Assembly: GCF_028735875.1 (NCBI RefSeq)
Contig: NZ_CP117834.1
Location: 124,001-188,000, forward strand
Direction: 5' to 3'
DNA from: Shouchella hunanensis
Lineage (GTDB): Bacteria > Bacillota > Bacilli > Bacillales > Bacillaceae_D
Length of the DNA: 64,000 bases
Made by a program: the position numbers and the translations under genes. The notes beneath the pieces were generated by a model. The model was given only the letters and a program-made list of their open reading frames with translations, searched no databases and was not told the DNA's origin. This document shows positions 52,753 through 60,877 of this stretch, piece after piece (position 1 is the stretch's first letter; each line of letters opens with the position of its first letter).

Positions 52753-53670
52753 ATGGAAAAAAGGAAACTTGGACAATCGTCCCTATACATCAGCAAGATG
52801 GGATTAGGTGGAATGTCTCTTGGAACAAACATAGAAACCGCTAAATCCATCATTGATGAAGCACTTGATCTAGGCGTTAATTACTTGGATACTGCGGATT
52901 TGTATGATTATGGGCAAAATGAAAAGATTATAGGAGAAGCAATTAAAGGAAAGCGGGACCAAGTCATTCTTGCGACAAAAGCTGGCAATCGGTTTACACC
53001 AGGAAAAGAAGGCTGGGAATGGGACCCTTCTAAGTCTCATATAAAAGATGCCGCTAAAAATAGTCTTTCACGTTTGAACATTGACTATATTGATTTGTTT
53101 CAGCTACACGGTGGAACCATTGAAGACCCTATCGACGAGACGATCTCTGCTTTCGAAGAATTGAAAAAAGAAGGATACATTCGCGAGTATGGTCTTTCTT
53201 CCATCCGTCCAAATGTCATTAAAGAATATGCGGAGCGCTCTGGAATCGTCTCCATTATGATGCAGTACAGCATCCTTGATCGTCGTCCAGAAGAATTATT
53301 CCCTTATTTAGAGGAGAAACCTATTAGCGTTGTTACTAGAGGGTCATTAGCAAAAGGCATCTTAACAAATCGAGCATTGCAACAGGTGAAAGCAGCTAAA
53401 GATGGCTATTTATCCTACTCTTCAAAAGAGCTAGCACAATTAAGAGATGTTCTTCAACAAAACTATGGGCACACCCACTCATTAAATGGACTTGCCTATC
53501 ACTACTGTTTATCACACTCACCTGTTGCAAGTGTCGTAGCAGGGGCAAGCAGTATAGAGCAAATTCGACAAAATGTAAAAGCTGTTACAGACGAATCATT
53601 AGCACAAAAAGAGTTGGAGAATATCGCACGCATTGCAAAACAAGATGTTTATGAACAGCATCGTATGTAA
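52753..53670 (+). CDS. Aldo/keto reductase
   Basis: The 305-residue TIM-barrel protein has the AKR pattern YLDTADLYDYGQNE with the catalytic Asp/Tyr, the lysine in ATKAGN, the histidine in FQLHGG, and an NADP-binding end VVAGASSIEQIRQN. It reduces an unknown aldehyde or ketone. GAAGGAGTGGTAAT precedes the ATG. It is divergent from spoIVFA and convergent with bioY, so it interrupts the min-spoIVF neighbourhood seen in B. subtilis. Confidence 0.9.
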   Translation: MEKRKLGQSSLYISKMGLGGMSLGTNIETAKSIIDEALDLGVNYLDTADLYDYGQNEKIIGEAIKGKRDQVILATKAGNRFTPGKEGWEWDPSKSHIKDAAKNSLSRLNIDYIDLFQLHGGTIEDPIDETISAFEELKKEGYIREYGLSSIRPNVIKEYAERSGIVSIMMQYSILDRRPEELFPYLEEKPISVVTRGSLAKGILTNRALQQVKAAKDGYLSYSSKELAQLRDVLQQNYGHTHSLNGLAYHYCLSHSPVASVVAGASSIEQIRQNVKAVTDESLAQKELENIARIAKQDVYEQHRM

Positions 53671-53697
53671 AAAAAGACCGTGGCCCCGGTCTTTTTC
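53669..53697. terminator. Bidirectional terminator between aldo/keto reductase and bioY
   Basis: AAAAAAGACCG-TGGCC-CCGGTCTTTTTC forms a short strong stem with T-runs on both strands. Confidence 0.85.
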
Positions 53698-53699
53698 TC

Positions 53700-54233
53700 T
53701 TAAATGGCTGGAACTGCTCGTAGTACTCGAAGCGTTATAAAAGTCGCAAGAATGGCTTTTAAGACATCTCCAGGTACAAAAGCTAGTGTCATTCCAAATG
53801 CTTCTTTTATTGAAACACCAGTAGTAGCCGCTAAATAGCCAGCACCACATATGTATAGTAAACCTAATCCAAATAGAAGATTTACACAAAATACGTTAAA
53901 AAACGTTCTCTTTTTCATTCTTGACACAACGTACCCTACACTTAGCGCGACAAGCATCCAGCCAATGATGTACCCCCCAGAAGGACCGAAAAGTACTCCA
54001 ACCCCACCTCTTCCACCAGCAAGCAAAGGAAGGGAGCATGCAACAAGGAAAACAAATAATAATACGGCTAAAAATCCTCGTTTTGCACCAAGTAGACCAC
54101 CAATAATCATTGGCGCAATGGACTGTGCTGTAATTGGCACAGGCGATATCGGTAACGGAATTGGAGGTATCGCTCCAAGCACTGCCATTACAGCTGTCAT
54201 CATTGAAATTTTTGTTAAATCTTGAATCCCCAT
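53700..54233 (-). CDS. bioY: BioY, biotin ECF transporter substrate-binding subunit
   Basis: The 177-residue protein has six membrane segments and the BioY features PISPVPITAQSIAPM and GGRGGVGVLFGPSGGYIIG. It binds biotin and partners with the shared EcfAT module, which is elsewhere. A BirA operator lies upstream, so repression in biotin-replete cells is expected. The likely start is ATG 54233 after GTGGGGTAAGTCGA. Confidence 0.94.
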   Translation of the reverse strand: MGIQDLTKISMMTAVMAVLGAIPPIPLPISPVPITAQSIAPMIIGGLLGAKRGFLAVLLFVFLVACSLPLLAGGRGGVGVLFGPSGGYIIGWMLVALSVGYVVSRMKKRTFFNVFCVNLLFGLGLLYICGAGYLAATTGVSIKEAFGMTLAFVPGDVLKAILATFITLRVLRAVPAI

Positions 54234-54281
54234 TCGACTTACCCCACTCTTTTTTCTTATACATTAGCTGAAGAACGCCCT

Positions 54282-54313
54282 ATTGTCAACTTAATTTATA
54301 AACGGTTAACAAT
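54282..54313. promoter_or_regulatory. BirA operator upstream of bioY
   Basis: The inverted repeat ATTGTCAAC (54282-54290) and GTTAACAAT (54305-54313) is separated by 14 bases, like the BirA box of Bacillus biotin genes. On the minus strand the arm contains TTGACA, followed 17 bases later by TAATGT, so it overlaps a candidate promoter. It also lies close to the divergent MoaC-like gene. Confidence 0.82.
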
Positions 54314-54387
54314 CATGACAATCTTGACGTAGACCGGTTCTGTCGATTATGATTACGGTAACAATCTGTCGAGAAAAGAGGGGTAGG

Positions 54388-54843
54388 ATGAGGCGAAGGC
54401 AAGAAGTTGATTCTAGTGGCTTTATTGATATTTCATCAATGAATGCAATAAAACAGCATGCTTATGCAAAATCAAGCGTTCAAATTGATAAAGAGCTCTA
54501 CGAAAACTTTCAAAATGGCGATTTACGGCATAAGCATATTTTAGAGAACGCACGTTTTGCTGGGATCATGGCTGCTAAAAACACATCAACGCTTCTGCCA
54601 AATAACCACCCAAAAGAACTAACGTACATAGCGATACAGTTTAACTGGGAAGTCAATTCAGGCAGCTGGGATTTAATTATAGAGGTAGAGGCAAAAGCAA
54701 AGCACCCTTTGCCGATTCACACAGAAGCGATGGCGGCAGCTTCTATTGCCGCATTAACTGTTTATGATTTATGTCAGCACGATGCGCAATCGATTGTGCT
54801 AGGACCTACTTATCTTTCTCGGAAAGGCAACCAAAGAGCGTGA
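54388..54843 (+). CDS. Divergent MoaC-like protein
   Basis: The 151-residue protein aligns by eye with cyclic pyranopterin monophosphate synthase (MoaC): FIDISSMNAIKQHAYAKSSV, ENARFAGIMAAKNTSTLLP, NNHP and AAASIAALTVYDLCQ. Compared with E. coli MoaC it retains a lysine (K49) near the K51 site, the histidine of the CHP motif (H74), one glutamate (E113) and D127. The cysteine before the histidine is Asn, the first Glu of VEMEA is His111, K131 is Gln130, and the GKSGG end is lost. No other moa gene is near. Catalysis is therefore doubtful. The start ATG 54388 follows GAGGGGTAGG. Confidence 0.7.
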   Translation: MRRRQEVDSSGFIDISSMNAIKQHAYAKSSVQIDKELYENFQNGDLRHKHILENARFAGIMAAKNTSTLLPNNHPKELTYIAIQFNWEVNSGSWDLIIEVEAKAKHPLPIHTEAMAAASIAALTVYDLCQHDAQSIVLGPTYLSRKGNQRA

Positions 54844-54860
54844 ATCGCTCTTTTTTCTTT
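54833..54860 (+). terminator. Terminator after the MoaC-like gene
   Basis: AAGAGCG-TGAAT-CGCTCTT followed by TTTTCTTTTG on the plus strand, overlapping the stop codon. Confidence 0.85.
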
Positions 54861-54987
54861 TGTTTAACGCATTTCCCTAAACCGATTTAAAAAGCGATCG
54901 TCCCATTAGGTAGTAGCAAGCAAAAGCCCTTTCTTTTTGTAGAAGCTCATCAATTCGATCCATCTTCAAATTAGAAGTCTCTAAAAA

Positions 54988-55041
54988 CAAAAAAAAGCTA
55001 ACCCCATTAAAGTCTGATACATGACCTTAATGGACTCAGCT
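54988..55041 (-). terminator. Terminator of the mre-min operon
   Basis: AGCTGAGTCCATTAA and TTAATGGGGTTAGCT form a long stem with an internal mismatch, then eight T on the minus strand, just after minD. The remaining bases to 54860 hold no gene that I can support. Confidence 0.72.
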
Positions 55042-55057
55042 CCGTTTCTACTTTTCC

Positions 55058-55861
55058 TTATCGAACACCAAACAAACGTTTGATCTTTGTAAACATTGTT
55101 GTCGATTCTTCAATTGACATTAAAGGAATCGTTTCTCCAAGAATTCTACGTGCTATATTTCGATAAGCAATAGATGCTTTGCTCGTTGAATGTAAAGCAA
55201 TCGGTTCGCCTTTATTAGAATGCTTTATCACTTGATCATCATCGAGCACAATGCCAATTAAATCAATTGCAAGGATCTTCGTAATTTCGTCTACATCGAG
55301 CATTTCACCATTTTTCACCAAGTGCGTTCGAATTCGATTAATTACCAAACGAGGACGTTCAACGTTCTCCTGTTCAAGAAGACCGATAATACGATCCGCG
55401 TCTCTTACAGACGAGACTTCTGGCGTGGTAACAACAATCGCTTTATCTGCACCGGCTACCGCATTACGAAAGCCATGCTCAATCCCAGCTGGACAATCAA
55501 TAATCACAAAGTCGTATTCTTGTTTTAATTCATCTACAAGATGCTTCATTTGCTCTGGTAAAATGTCCGTTTTATCTTTCGTTTGTGCTGCAGGAAGTAA
55601 GTACAGATTCCCGTCGAAACGTTTATCTTTAATCAATGCTTGGTGCAAGTCACAGTTACCTTCCACGACATCAACTAAGTCAAAGATGATCCGATTTTCT
55701 AAACCCATCACAACATCTAAATTCCTTAAGCCAATATCCGCATCAATTAAGCATACTTTTTTTCCTTCTAGAGCAAGCGCAGTTCCAATGTTTGCAGATG
55801 TAGTTGTCTTTCCTACACCGCCCTTACCACTTGTAATTACAATTGCATCGCCCACGCTCAT
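55058..55861 (-). CDS. minD: MinD, septum-site ATPase
   Basis: MinD is a membrane-associated ATPase that recruits MinC to block division away from mid-cell. The 267-residue protein has the deviant Walker A TSGKGGVGKTTTSANIG, LIDADIGLRNLD and the VTTPEVSSVRDADRI loop. It ends with a basic, amphipathic tail (FTKIKRLFGVR), the membrane-targeting sequence. AAAGGGGAT precedes the ATG. It is last in mreBCD-minCD. Confidence 0.97.
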   Translation of the reverse strand: MSVGDAIVITSGKGGVGKTTTSANIGTALALEGKKVCLIDADIGLRNLDVVMGLENRIIFDLVDVVEGNCDLHQALIKDKRFDGNLYLLPAAQTKDKTDILPEQMKHLVDELKQEYDFVIIDCPAGIEHGFRNAVAGADKAIVVTTPEVSSVRDADRIIGLLEQENVERPRLVINRIRTHLVKNGEMLDVDEITKILAIDLIGIVLDDDQVIKHSNKGEPIALHSTSKASIAYRNIARRILGETIPLMSIEESTTMFTKIKRLFGVR

Positions 55862-55887
55862 ATCCCCTTTCTTTCGTACGATCCAAA

Positions 55888-56574
55888 TTAAGAAACCGCT
55901 TCGGCCTCTTTTAATCCTCTACTCTCTACATCAAATAAACGTTGCACTTTTGTCAAGGTCATTTCACCGCTCGTACTGTCGATAAATACCGCCTGCATCT
56001 CAGCATCTTCAATTGTTTTATCAGCAAAATGAAGCATATGTTCATGAATATGTAAGCTTGTTGGAGACATATGGCTCGCACAAATAAAGGCACTCGTATC
56101 ACCGTTATAACCGGCGTGAGCCTTCCCTTTTAACGCCCCCATAATGTAGATATTGCCAGTAGCCATTAAACAGCCACCCGGATTCACATCACCAATTAGA
56201 AGGACATTTCCTTTCATTTTAACGATTTGACCAGACCGAATCATTCTCGTTAAGGTTGCCGTCTGTACTTCCTCTTGCATCGCTTTTGCCTTTTCAACCG
56301 TCACAACATTCGAATGATAGTGATGGACGCGCAAATGGCTATTCGATGTAATAATGGATTCAATCGTTTCCTGATCGGATTTAGTTAATAATCGATTACC
56401 TAAATCAATTTGTACGTAAACAATTGGATCATTCTTCTCGCTTTTATAGTAATCAGATGATAATTTCTCACGAAGATCTTCTATTAACTGATCAAATGAA
56501 CAACGATCATCTAACAAAAAGATCAAACCATCTTTTGTTCCTTTTATTGTAACGAGTGATTTCACTTGTGACAT
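55888..56574 (-). CDS. minC: MinC, septum-site inhibitor
   Basis: MinC inhibits FtsZ assembly. The 228-residue protein has the N-terminal domain (VTIKGTKDGLIFLLDD) and the C-terminal beta-helix domain (GNVLLIGDVNPGG, GNIYIMGALKGKAHAG) that binds MinD. ATG 56574 (MSQVKSL) is preferred because GAGGTGAAATAGGG lies before it; a longer frame of 15 residues has no site. Confidence 0.95.
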   Translation of the reverse strand: MSQVKSLVTIKGTKDGLIFLLDDRCSFDQLIEDLREKLSSDYYKSEKNDPIVYVQIDLGNRLLTKSDQETIESIITSNSHLRVHHYHSNVVTVEKAKAMQEEVQTATLTRMIRSGQIVKMKGNVLLIGDVNPGGCLMATGNIYIMGALKGKAHAGYNGDTSAFICASHMSPTSLHIHEHMLHFADKTIEDAEMQAVFIDSTSGEMTLTKVQRLFDVESRGLKEAEAVS

Positions 56575-56640
56575 CCCTATTTCACCTCTACTAACTCCCA
56601 TTGTAACAATACATTCCACGTTTAATGCATAATTCCTGCT

Positions 56641-57165
56641 TTAACGATTGCGAAAGCTTGCTTGCTCATTTACATGGTTCGCTAATTTTCTAAACGGTAA
56701 CACTAATAATATGGCTAGTGCACTGTTTAAAACGAGTGTTGGTAGCAAACGGTCGAGAAGGAAATCCCCACCCGTCATCGTCGTTACACTTAGAATATAA
56801 AACAGACCATATTGAAAATATTCAAAGAGAAAAACAGCTATTGTACAAAGTAAAACTGCCCAAAGCGCCGATTCTTTTACCGCTTTTAACGGAACTGCTG
56901 ATAGATAGCCTAAACAAGCAAATCCAAACATATAGATCCCTAAATAATTCGTAAATACAACATCATAAAGGAGACCAAAAGCAAGTCCATAAATAAGCGC
57001 AACTTGCTTGCCTGAATATAAACCAATTAAGACAATGGTCATTATAACTAACCTTGGAACGACATATTGTGTCGCTTCTGTATAGTTAGCCAGCATATAA
57101 GGAAGAAGAGAGCCTTCTAAAATGAAAAGAAAAACGAGTACAATGGAAAAATAGGTCCGACTCAT
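56641..57165 (-). CDS. mreD: MreD, rod shape-determining membrane protein
   Basis: The 174-residue protein has five to six membrane segments and the family motifs IVLVFLFILEGSLLPYM and GLAFGLLYDVVFTNYLGIYM. It works with MreC and RodA/PBP2 in lateral wall synthesis. It overlaps the end of mreC by four bases. Confidence 0.93.
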   Translation of the reverse strand: MSRTYFSIVLVFLFILEGSLLPYMLANYTEATQYVVPRLVIMTIVLIGLYSGKQVALIYGLAFGLLYDVVFTNYLGIYMFGFACLGYLSAVPLKAVKESALWAVLLCTIAVFLFEYFQYGLFYILSVTTMTGGDFLLDRLLPTLVLNSALAILLVLPFRKLANHVNEQASFRNR

Positions 57166-58064
57166 TCTTCCTCACCCTCTTCATCACCCAAGCCCTCTTC
57201 GCCTGAATCCATGCTAGGTAAATGTCTTTGAACAACGAAGACGTAGTCGAGTTTTGAAAAATCAGCAGTTGGATGAATATAGATATTCTGAGATAGGCCA
57301 AATTCATCTACTTCCACTCTCTCTACTTCACCGATTAATAAGCCTGAAGGGTAAACATCGCCTAAACCAGATGTTGTTACCGTTTCCCCTTCGCTAATCG
57401 GCACGTCGATATCCACTTTTCGCATAATCAATAAATCTTCTGCGACATCGTACCCTTCAATAAAGCCCATAGCTGGATCCTCATCTTCTTCCTCAATGAG
57501 CACTTGTGCTGACACTAAATTAGTTGGGTCATTATCACTTAATAACTGCACAAAAGAAGTAAACTTACTTGCATCAGTCACTTTCCCAACCAATCCACCT
57601 TGTGAATCGATAACAGCCATATCACCTGTCACTTCATCTCTCTGACCGCGATTAATGCCAATATACTGCTCCCATGCATCAGGTGAACGATTAATTACAA
57701 CAGCCGATATACGAGAGTAGTCGCTAAGAGTCTCGTCAATATCTAACATCCCTCTTAGACGTTCGTTTTCTTCATCCAACAAATCTTTTTGAACAGATAA
57801 CTGTGCGTATTCCTCTAATCGTGTGCGTAGTAATTGATTCTCATCGTATACATGAATGATCTCACTTACATTTTCATAAATCCCACCAATAAAATGCGCG
57901 GGTGCAGACACTAAGTTCTGAACCCAACCAATGGCATCACGCATAATTTGTTCTGGTTGAGATAAATTCCGGTCGTCTCTCATCGTGTAGCCAATTAACG
58001 CCATTAAAATGATAATACTTACTAATAAAACAATGAGCTTCTTGTTAGAGAAAAAAGATCGCAT
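57162..58064 (-). CDS. mreC: MreC, rod shape-determining protein
   Basis: The 300-residue protein has a short cytoplasmic start, one membrane segment (about residues 10-27), a coiled coil (about 70-110, VYDENQLLRTRLEEYAQL) and the paired beta domains (VVINRSPDAWEQYIGINRG, VGKVTDASKFTSFVQLLSD). It scaffolds the elongasome outside the membrane. The C-terminal tail is unusually acidic (GEEGLGDEEGEEE). Confidence 0.95.
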   Translation of the reverse strand: MRSFFSNKKLIVLLVSIIILMALIGYTMRDDRNLSQPEQIMRDAIGWVQNLVSAPAHFIGGIYENVSEIIHVYDENQLLRTRLEEYAQLSVQKDLLDEENERLRGMLDIDETLSDYSRISAVVINRSPDAWEQYIGINRGQRDEVTGDMAVIDSQGGLVGKVTDASKFTSFVQLLSDNDPTNLVSAQVLIEEEDEDPAMGFIEGYDVAEDLLIMRKVDIDVPISEGETVTTSGLGDVYPSGLLIGEVERVEVDEFGLSQNIYIHPTADFSKLDYVFVVQRHLPSMDSGEEGLGDEEGEEE

Positions 58065-58075
58065 TCTCTATCCCT

Positions 58076-59107
58076 CTATTTCCAATTTGATCGAGCTGAA
58101 CCTGCTTTTGTACGGAATAAATGAATATTTTCCAGTGCGCGTCCTGTGCCAATCGCTACACAATCAAGTGGGTCTTCAGCCACAATAACAGGCATATTTG
58201 TTTCTTCACTTAACACTTTGTCCAAATTCTTCAGTAATGCTCCTCCACCTGTTAAGACAATACCACGATCCATTATGTCGGCGGCTAACTCAGGTGGTGA
58301 CTGCTCAAGTGTATCTTTAACTGCTTCAATAATCGTTTCCACTGTGTCCGAAAGCGCATTGGATATTTCACCTGACGTTACCGTAATCGTCTTCGGAAGT
58401 CCAGTTAAAAGATCTCGACCACGAATATCCATATCCTGACTTTCTTCGTCGTCAGCGCTTGCTGAACCAATTTCAAGCTTTAATGTTTCGGCTGTACGTT
58501 CCCCAATCATTAGATTGTAAGTCTTTTTCACATATTGAATAATGGCATCGTCCATCTCATCGCCAGCTACGCGAATGGATTGACTTGTTACAATTCCGCC
58601 TAATGAAATAATGGCGACTTCTGTCGTACCACCACCAATATCAACTACCATACTACCGGTTGGTTCCCAAACTGGTAAGTTTGCACCAATTGCAGCCGCA
58701 AAAGGCTCTTCTAGCGTGTATGCTTCTTTTGCGCCTGCTTGTTTTGTTGCGTCCTCTACAGCTCGTTTTTCAACTGCTGTAATACCAGACGGCACGCACA
58801 CCATGACAGCTGGTTTGCGGCTAAACATCGAACTATTTTTCATTGCTTGTTGAATAAAATGCTTAAGCATTGTTGCAGTAGTATCAAAGTCAGCAATGAC
58901 ACCATCTTTCATTGGTCGAACCGCTACAATATTCCCTGGCGTACGACCAATCATTTTCTTTGCGTCATTTCCCACCGCTTGGATTGAATTCGTGTCTGTA
59001 CGTAGTGCTACAACAGATGGCTCTCTAAGCACAATTCCCTTTCCTTTTGTGTAAACGAGTGTATTTGCTGTCCCTAAATCAATTCCAATGTCTCTATTTC
59101 CAAACAT
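58076..59107 (-). CDS. mreB: MreB, bacterial actin, rod shape-determining protein
   Basis: MreB filaments orient wall synthesis. The 343-residue protein has the actin-fold nucleotide motifs [33 protein letters not shown] and [11 protein letters not shown]. The ATG at 59107 (MFGNRDIG) matches family N-termini. An in-frame extension of 23 basic residues reaches ATG 59176, and a strong GGGAGGAA lies inside that extension rather than before 59107, so the true start is uncertain. It begins the mreBCD-minCD operon. Confidence 0.95.
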   Translation of the reverse strand: MFGNRDIGIDLGTANTLVYTKGKGIVLREPSVVALRTDTNSIQAVGNDAKKMIGRTPGNIVAVRPMKDGVIADFDTTATMLKHFIQQAMKNSSMFSRKPAVMVCVPSGITAVEKRAVEDATKQAGAKEAYTLEEPFAAAIGANLPVWEPTGSMVVDIGGGTTEVAIISLGGIVTSQSIRVAGDEMDDAIIQYVKKTYNLMIGERTAETLKLEIGSASADDEESQDMDIRGRDLLTGLPKTITVTSGEISNALSDTVETIIEAVKDTLEQSPPELAADIMDRGIVLTGGGALLKNLDKVLSEETNMPVIVAEDPLDCVAIGTGRALENIHLFRTKAGSARSNWK

Positions 59108-59269
59108 GTATGTATACTGTCTCTTTCGCTTTCTGTACAAGCGACCTAATAAATAGACAGATTCCTCCCTTTGCATTCACGTAGGTTCGTGGTTTTTCAT
59201 TCTATTTATAATGGATGTGCATGCTTTCGCTACATTTCGACATTACTATAACGCAAACTCATACCCTTT

Positions 59270-59275
59270 ATTATA
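59270..59275 (-). promoter_or_regulatory. Possible -10 of the mreB operon
   Basis: A minus-strand TATAAT at 59270-59275 lies 95-170 bases upstream of the possible mreB starts, just beyond the radC terminator. I see no good -35 at 17 bases, so this is a weak call. Confidence 0.35.
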
Positions 59276-59288
59276 TCGAATTGTAAGC

Positions 59289-59317
59289 AAAAAAAATAGC
59301 CTTAAAGTTCCCTAGGC
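59289..59317 (-). terminator. Terminator after radC
   Basis: On the minus strand GCCT and AGGC close a short stem (59299-59317) followed by TATTTTTTTT. The stem is short but the T-run is strong. Confidence 0.5.
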
Positions 59318-59349
59318 AAAAAAAAGTGATTCCATGGTTATTGATAATT

Positions 59350-60039
59350 TTACATACTTATAAATCCACGTTCTTTTAAACTCACATAATGAGTTTCATC
59401 ACCAATGATAATGTGATCCAAAAGTGAGATGCCAAGTATTCTTCCAGCTTCATTCAGTCTTTTCGTTACACTAATGTCTTCTGGACTAGGAGAAGGATCA
59501 CCACTCGGATGATTGTGAAGACAAATAACAGCAGCGGATGACGTACGCAATGCCTCTTTAAATACCTCTCGTGGATGGACGATGCTCGCATTTAAACTTC
59601 CAATAAAGACTGTTTTTTGTTTTATTACATAATTTTTGGTATTTAAATAAAGTACGACAAAATGCTCTTGATGAATGCCGATTAGATCATCGGCCACGAT
59701 CTGAACCGCATCATCTGGAGAAGCAATGACTCTTTTTTGTCCTTTTCCTTCTCGGTTTATTCGTTTACCAAGTTCCATTGCCGCTGCAAGTTCAATTGCT
59801 TTTGTTACTCCTATCCCTTTAATGAGCCTCATTTCTTCAAGTGATGATTCACTTAAAGCAGTTAATGTTTTATAAGTAGAAAGCAATTGAGCTGCAACCT
59901 GCAACGCCGAGTATTGCTTTGTACCTGAACGGAGCATAATGGCAAGGATTTCTTGATTTGAAAGGGCTTTCGCCCCCTCACGGAGGAATCGTTCTCGGGG
60001 ACGCTCTTGAAGAGGGACATCGCGAATAATAATGGACAC
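59350..60039 (-). CDS. radC: RadC family JAB1/MPN-domain protein (YsxA)
   Basis: The 229-residue protein has an N-terminal helix-hairpin-helix part (MRLIKGIGVTKAIELAAA) and the JAMM metal motif LHNHPSGDPSPSPED. The family is widespread and its biochemical role is not settled; the older link to DNA repair is doubtful. The start is GTG at 60039 with AAAGGAGCTACGTAC upstream, giving the family length; longer readings overlap maf. It follows maf by 13 bases. Confidence 0.92.
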   Translation of the reverse strand: MSIIIRDVPLQERPRERFLREGAKALSNQEILAIMLRSGTKQYSALQVAAQLLSTYKTLTALSESSLEEMRLIKGIGVTKAIELAAAMELGKRINREGKGQKRVIASPDDAVQIVADDLIGIHQEHFVVLYLNTKNYVIKQKTVFIGSLNASIVHPREVFKEALRTSSAAVICLHNHPSGDPSPSPEDISVTKRLNEAGRILGISLLDHIIIGDETHYVSLKERGFISM

Positions 60040-60052
60040 GTACGTAGCTCCT

Positions 60053-60634
60053 TTATTTAGAGATTTTAGGGAAAATGCGAAAGGTAGCGAGAGCTTGAAT
60101 GGTTTTAACAACTGGTAAACCAACAACTGTGTAATAATCACCTTTTATCTCTGAAACAAACATGGCACCTAAGCTTTGAATGCCATATCCACCCGCTTTA
60201 TCACACCATTCATCTGTTTCTAAATATTGCTGCAGAAGTTCATTTTGAATCGATGTCATTGTCACGTAGGTTGTTTGAGAGAAAAGAATGGACTTTTCAC
60301 GCTGAAAAAGCGCAACTCCGGTAGAGACACTATGAGTTGAATCCGACAATGAAAGTAACATTTCTTGTGCCTCTTGCTTTGATTGTGGCTTTCCCAGATG
60401 GTTGCCATTATGAGACACAATTGTATCAGCAGCTAACACAACGTGATCCGGGAATTGTTTCGCAACAACACTGGCTTTTCGACGTGCAAGAATACAGACC
60501 GCTTCTTCGGTTGATTGTTTACCATCTAGTGATTCGTCTACCTCGCTTGCATAAACAGAAAATGGAATGTGGCATTGTTTAAGGAGTTCACTTCGCCTTG
60601 GGGAACTAGAAGCTAATAGAAGGGGATGGATCAT
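60053..60634 (-). CDS. maf: Maf, nucleoside triphosphate pyrophosphatase
   Basis: Maf proteins hydrolyse dTTP, UTP or modified nucleotides and affect septum formation when in excess. The 193-residue protein shows LLASSSPRRSELL, VLAADTIV and GGYGIQSLGAMFV, the complete family pattern. It opens a maf-radC unit ahead of mreB, in the same order as B. subtilis. Confidence 0.95.
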   Translation of the reverse strand: MIHPLLLASSSPRRSELLKQCHIPFSVYASEVDESLDGKQSTEEAVCILARRKASVVAKQFPDHVVLAADTIVSHNGNHLGKPQSKQEAQEMLLSLSDSTHSVSTGVALFQREKSILFSQTTYVTMTSIQNELLQQYLETDEWCDKAGGYGIQSLGAMFVSEIKGDYYTVVGLPVVKTIQALATFRIFPKISK

Positions 60635-60723
60635 AAAGCACCTCTACTTTTTCTTTTTATTGTACAGGTGTTAGAAGTAGTTTACCAATAGTAAAGAGGA
60701 AAAAACAACAACAATTTAAAAGA

Positions 60724-60758
60724 AGACGAAAAACCTGATGATGTAAGGTTTTTCGTCT
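60724..60758. terminator. Terminator after the S9 peptidase
   Basis: AGACGAAAAACCT and AGGTTTTTCGTCT form a perfect 13-base stem; on the minus strand TCTTTTAAATT follows. The gap 60635-60877 holds no other feature that I can support. Confidence 0.82.
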
Positions 60759-60877
60759 CTATAATACTTCTTCTGTTTCGTTAAATTTAACAGAGTTCTG
60801 CTATCCTACATTCTATTTAGCTACGTATCTTCTCAACATACCGTAATATAAATTTAAGTATGAAAGAAGTTGACTTA

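Noticed and set aside
54874-54963. 28-codon minus-strand frame between the minD terminator and the MoaC-like gene
   Set aside because: It has no good ribosome site, lies after the operon terminator and resembles no family.
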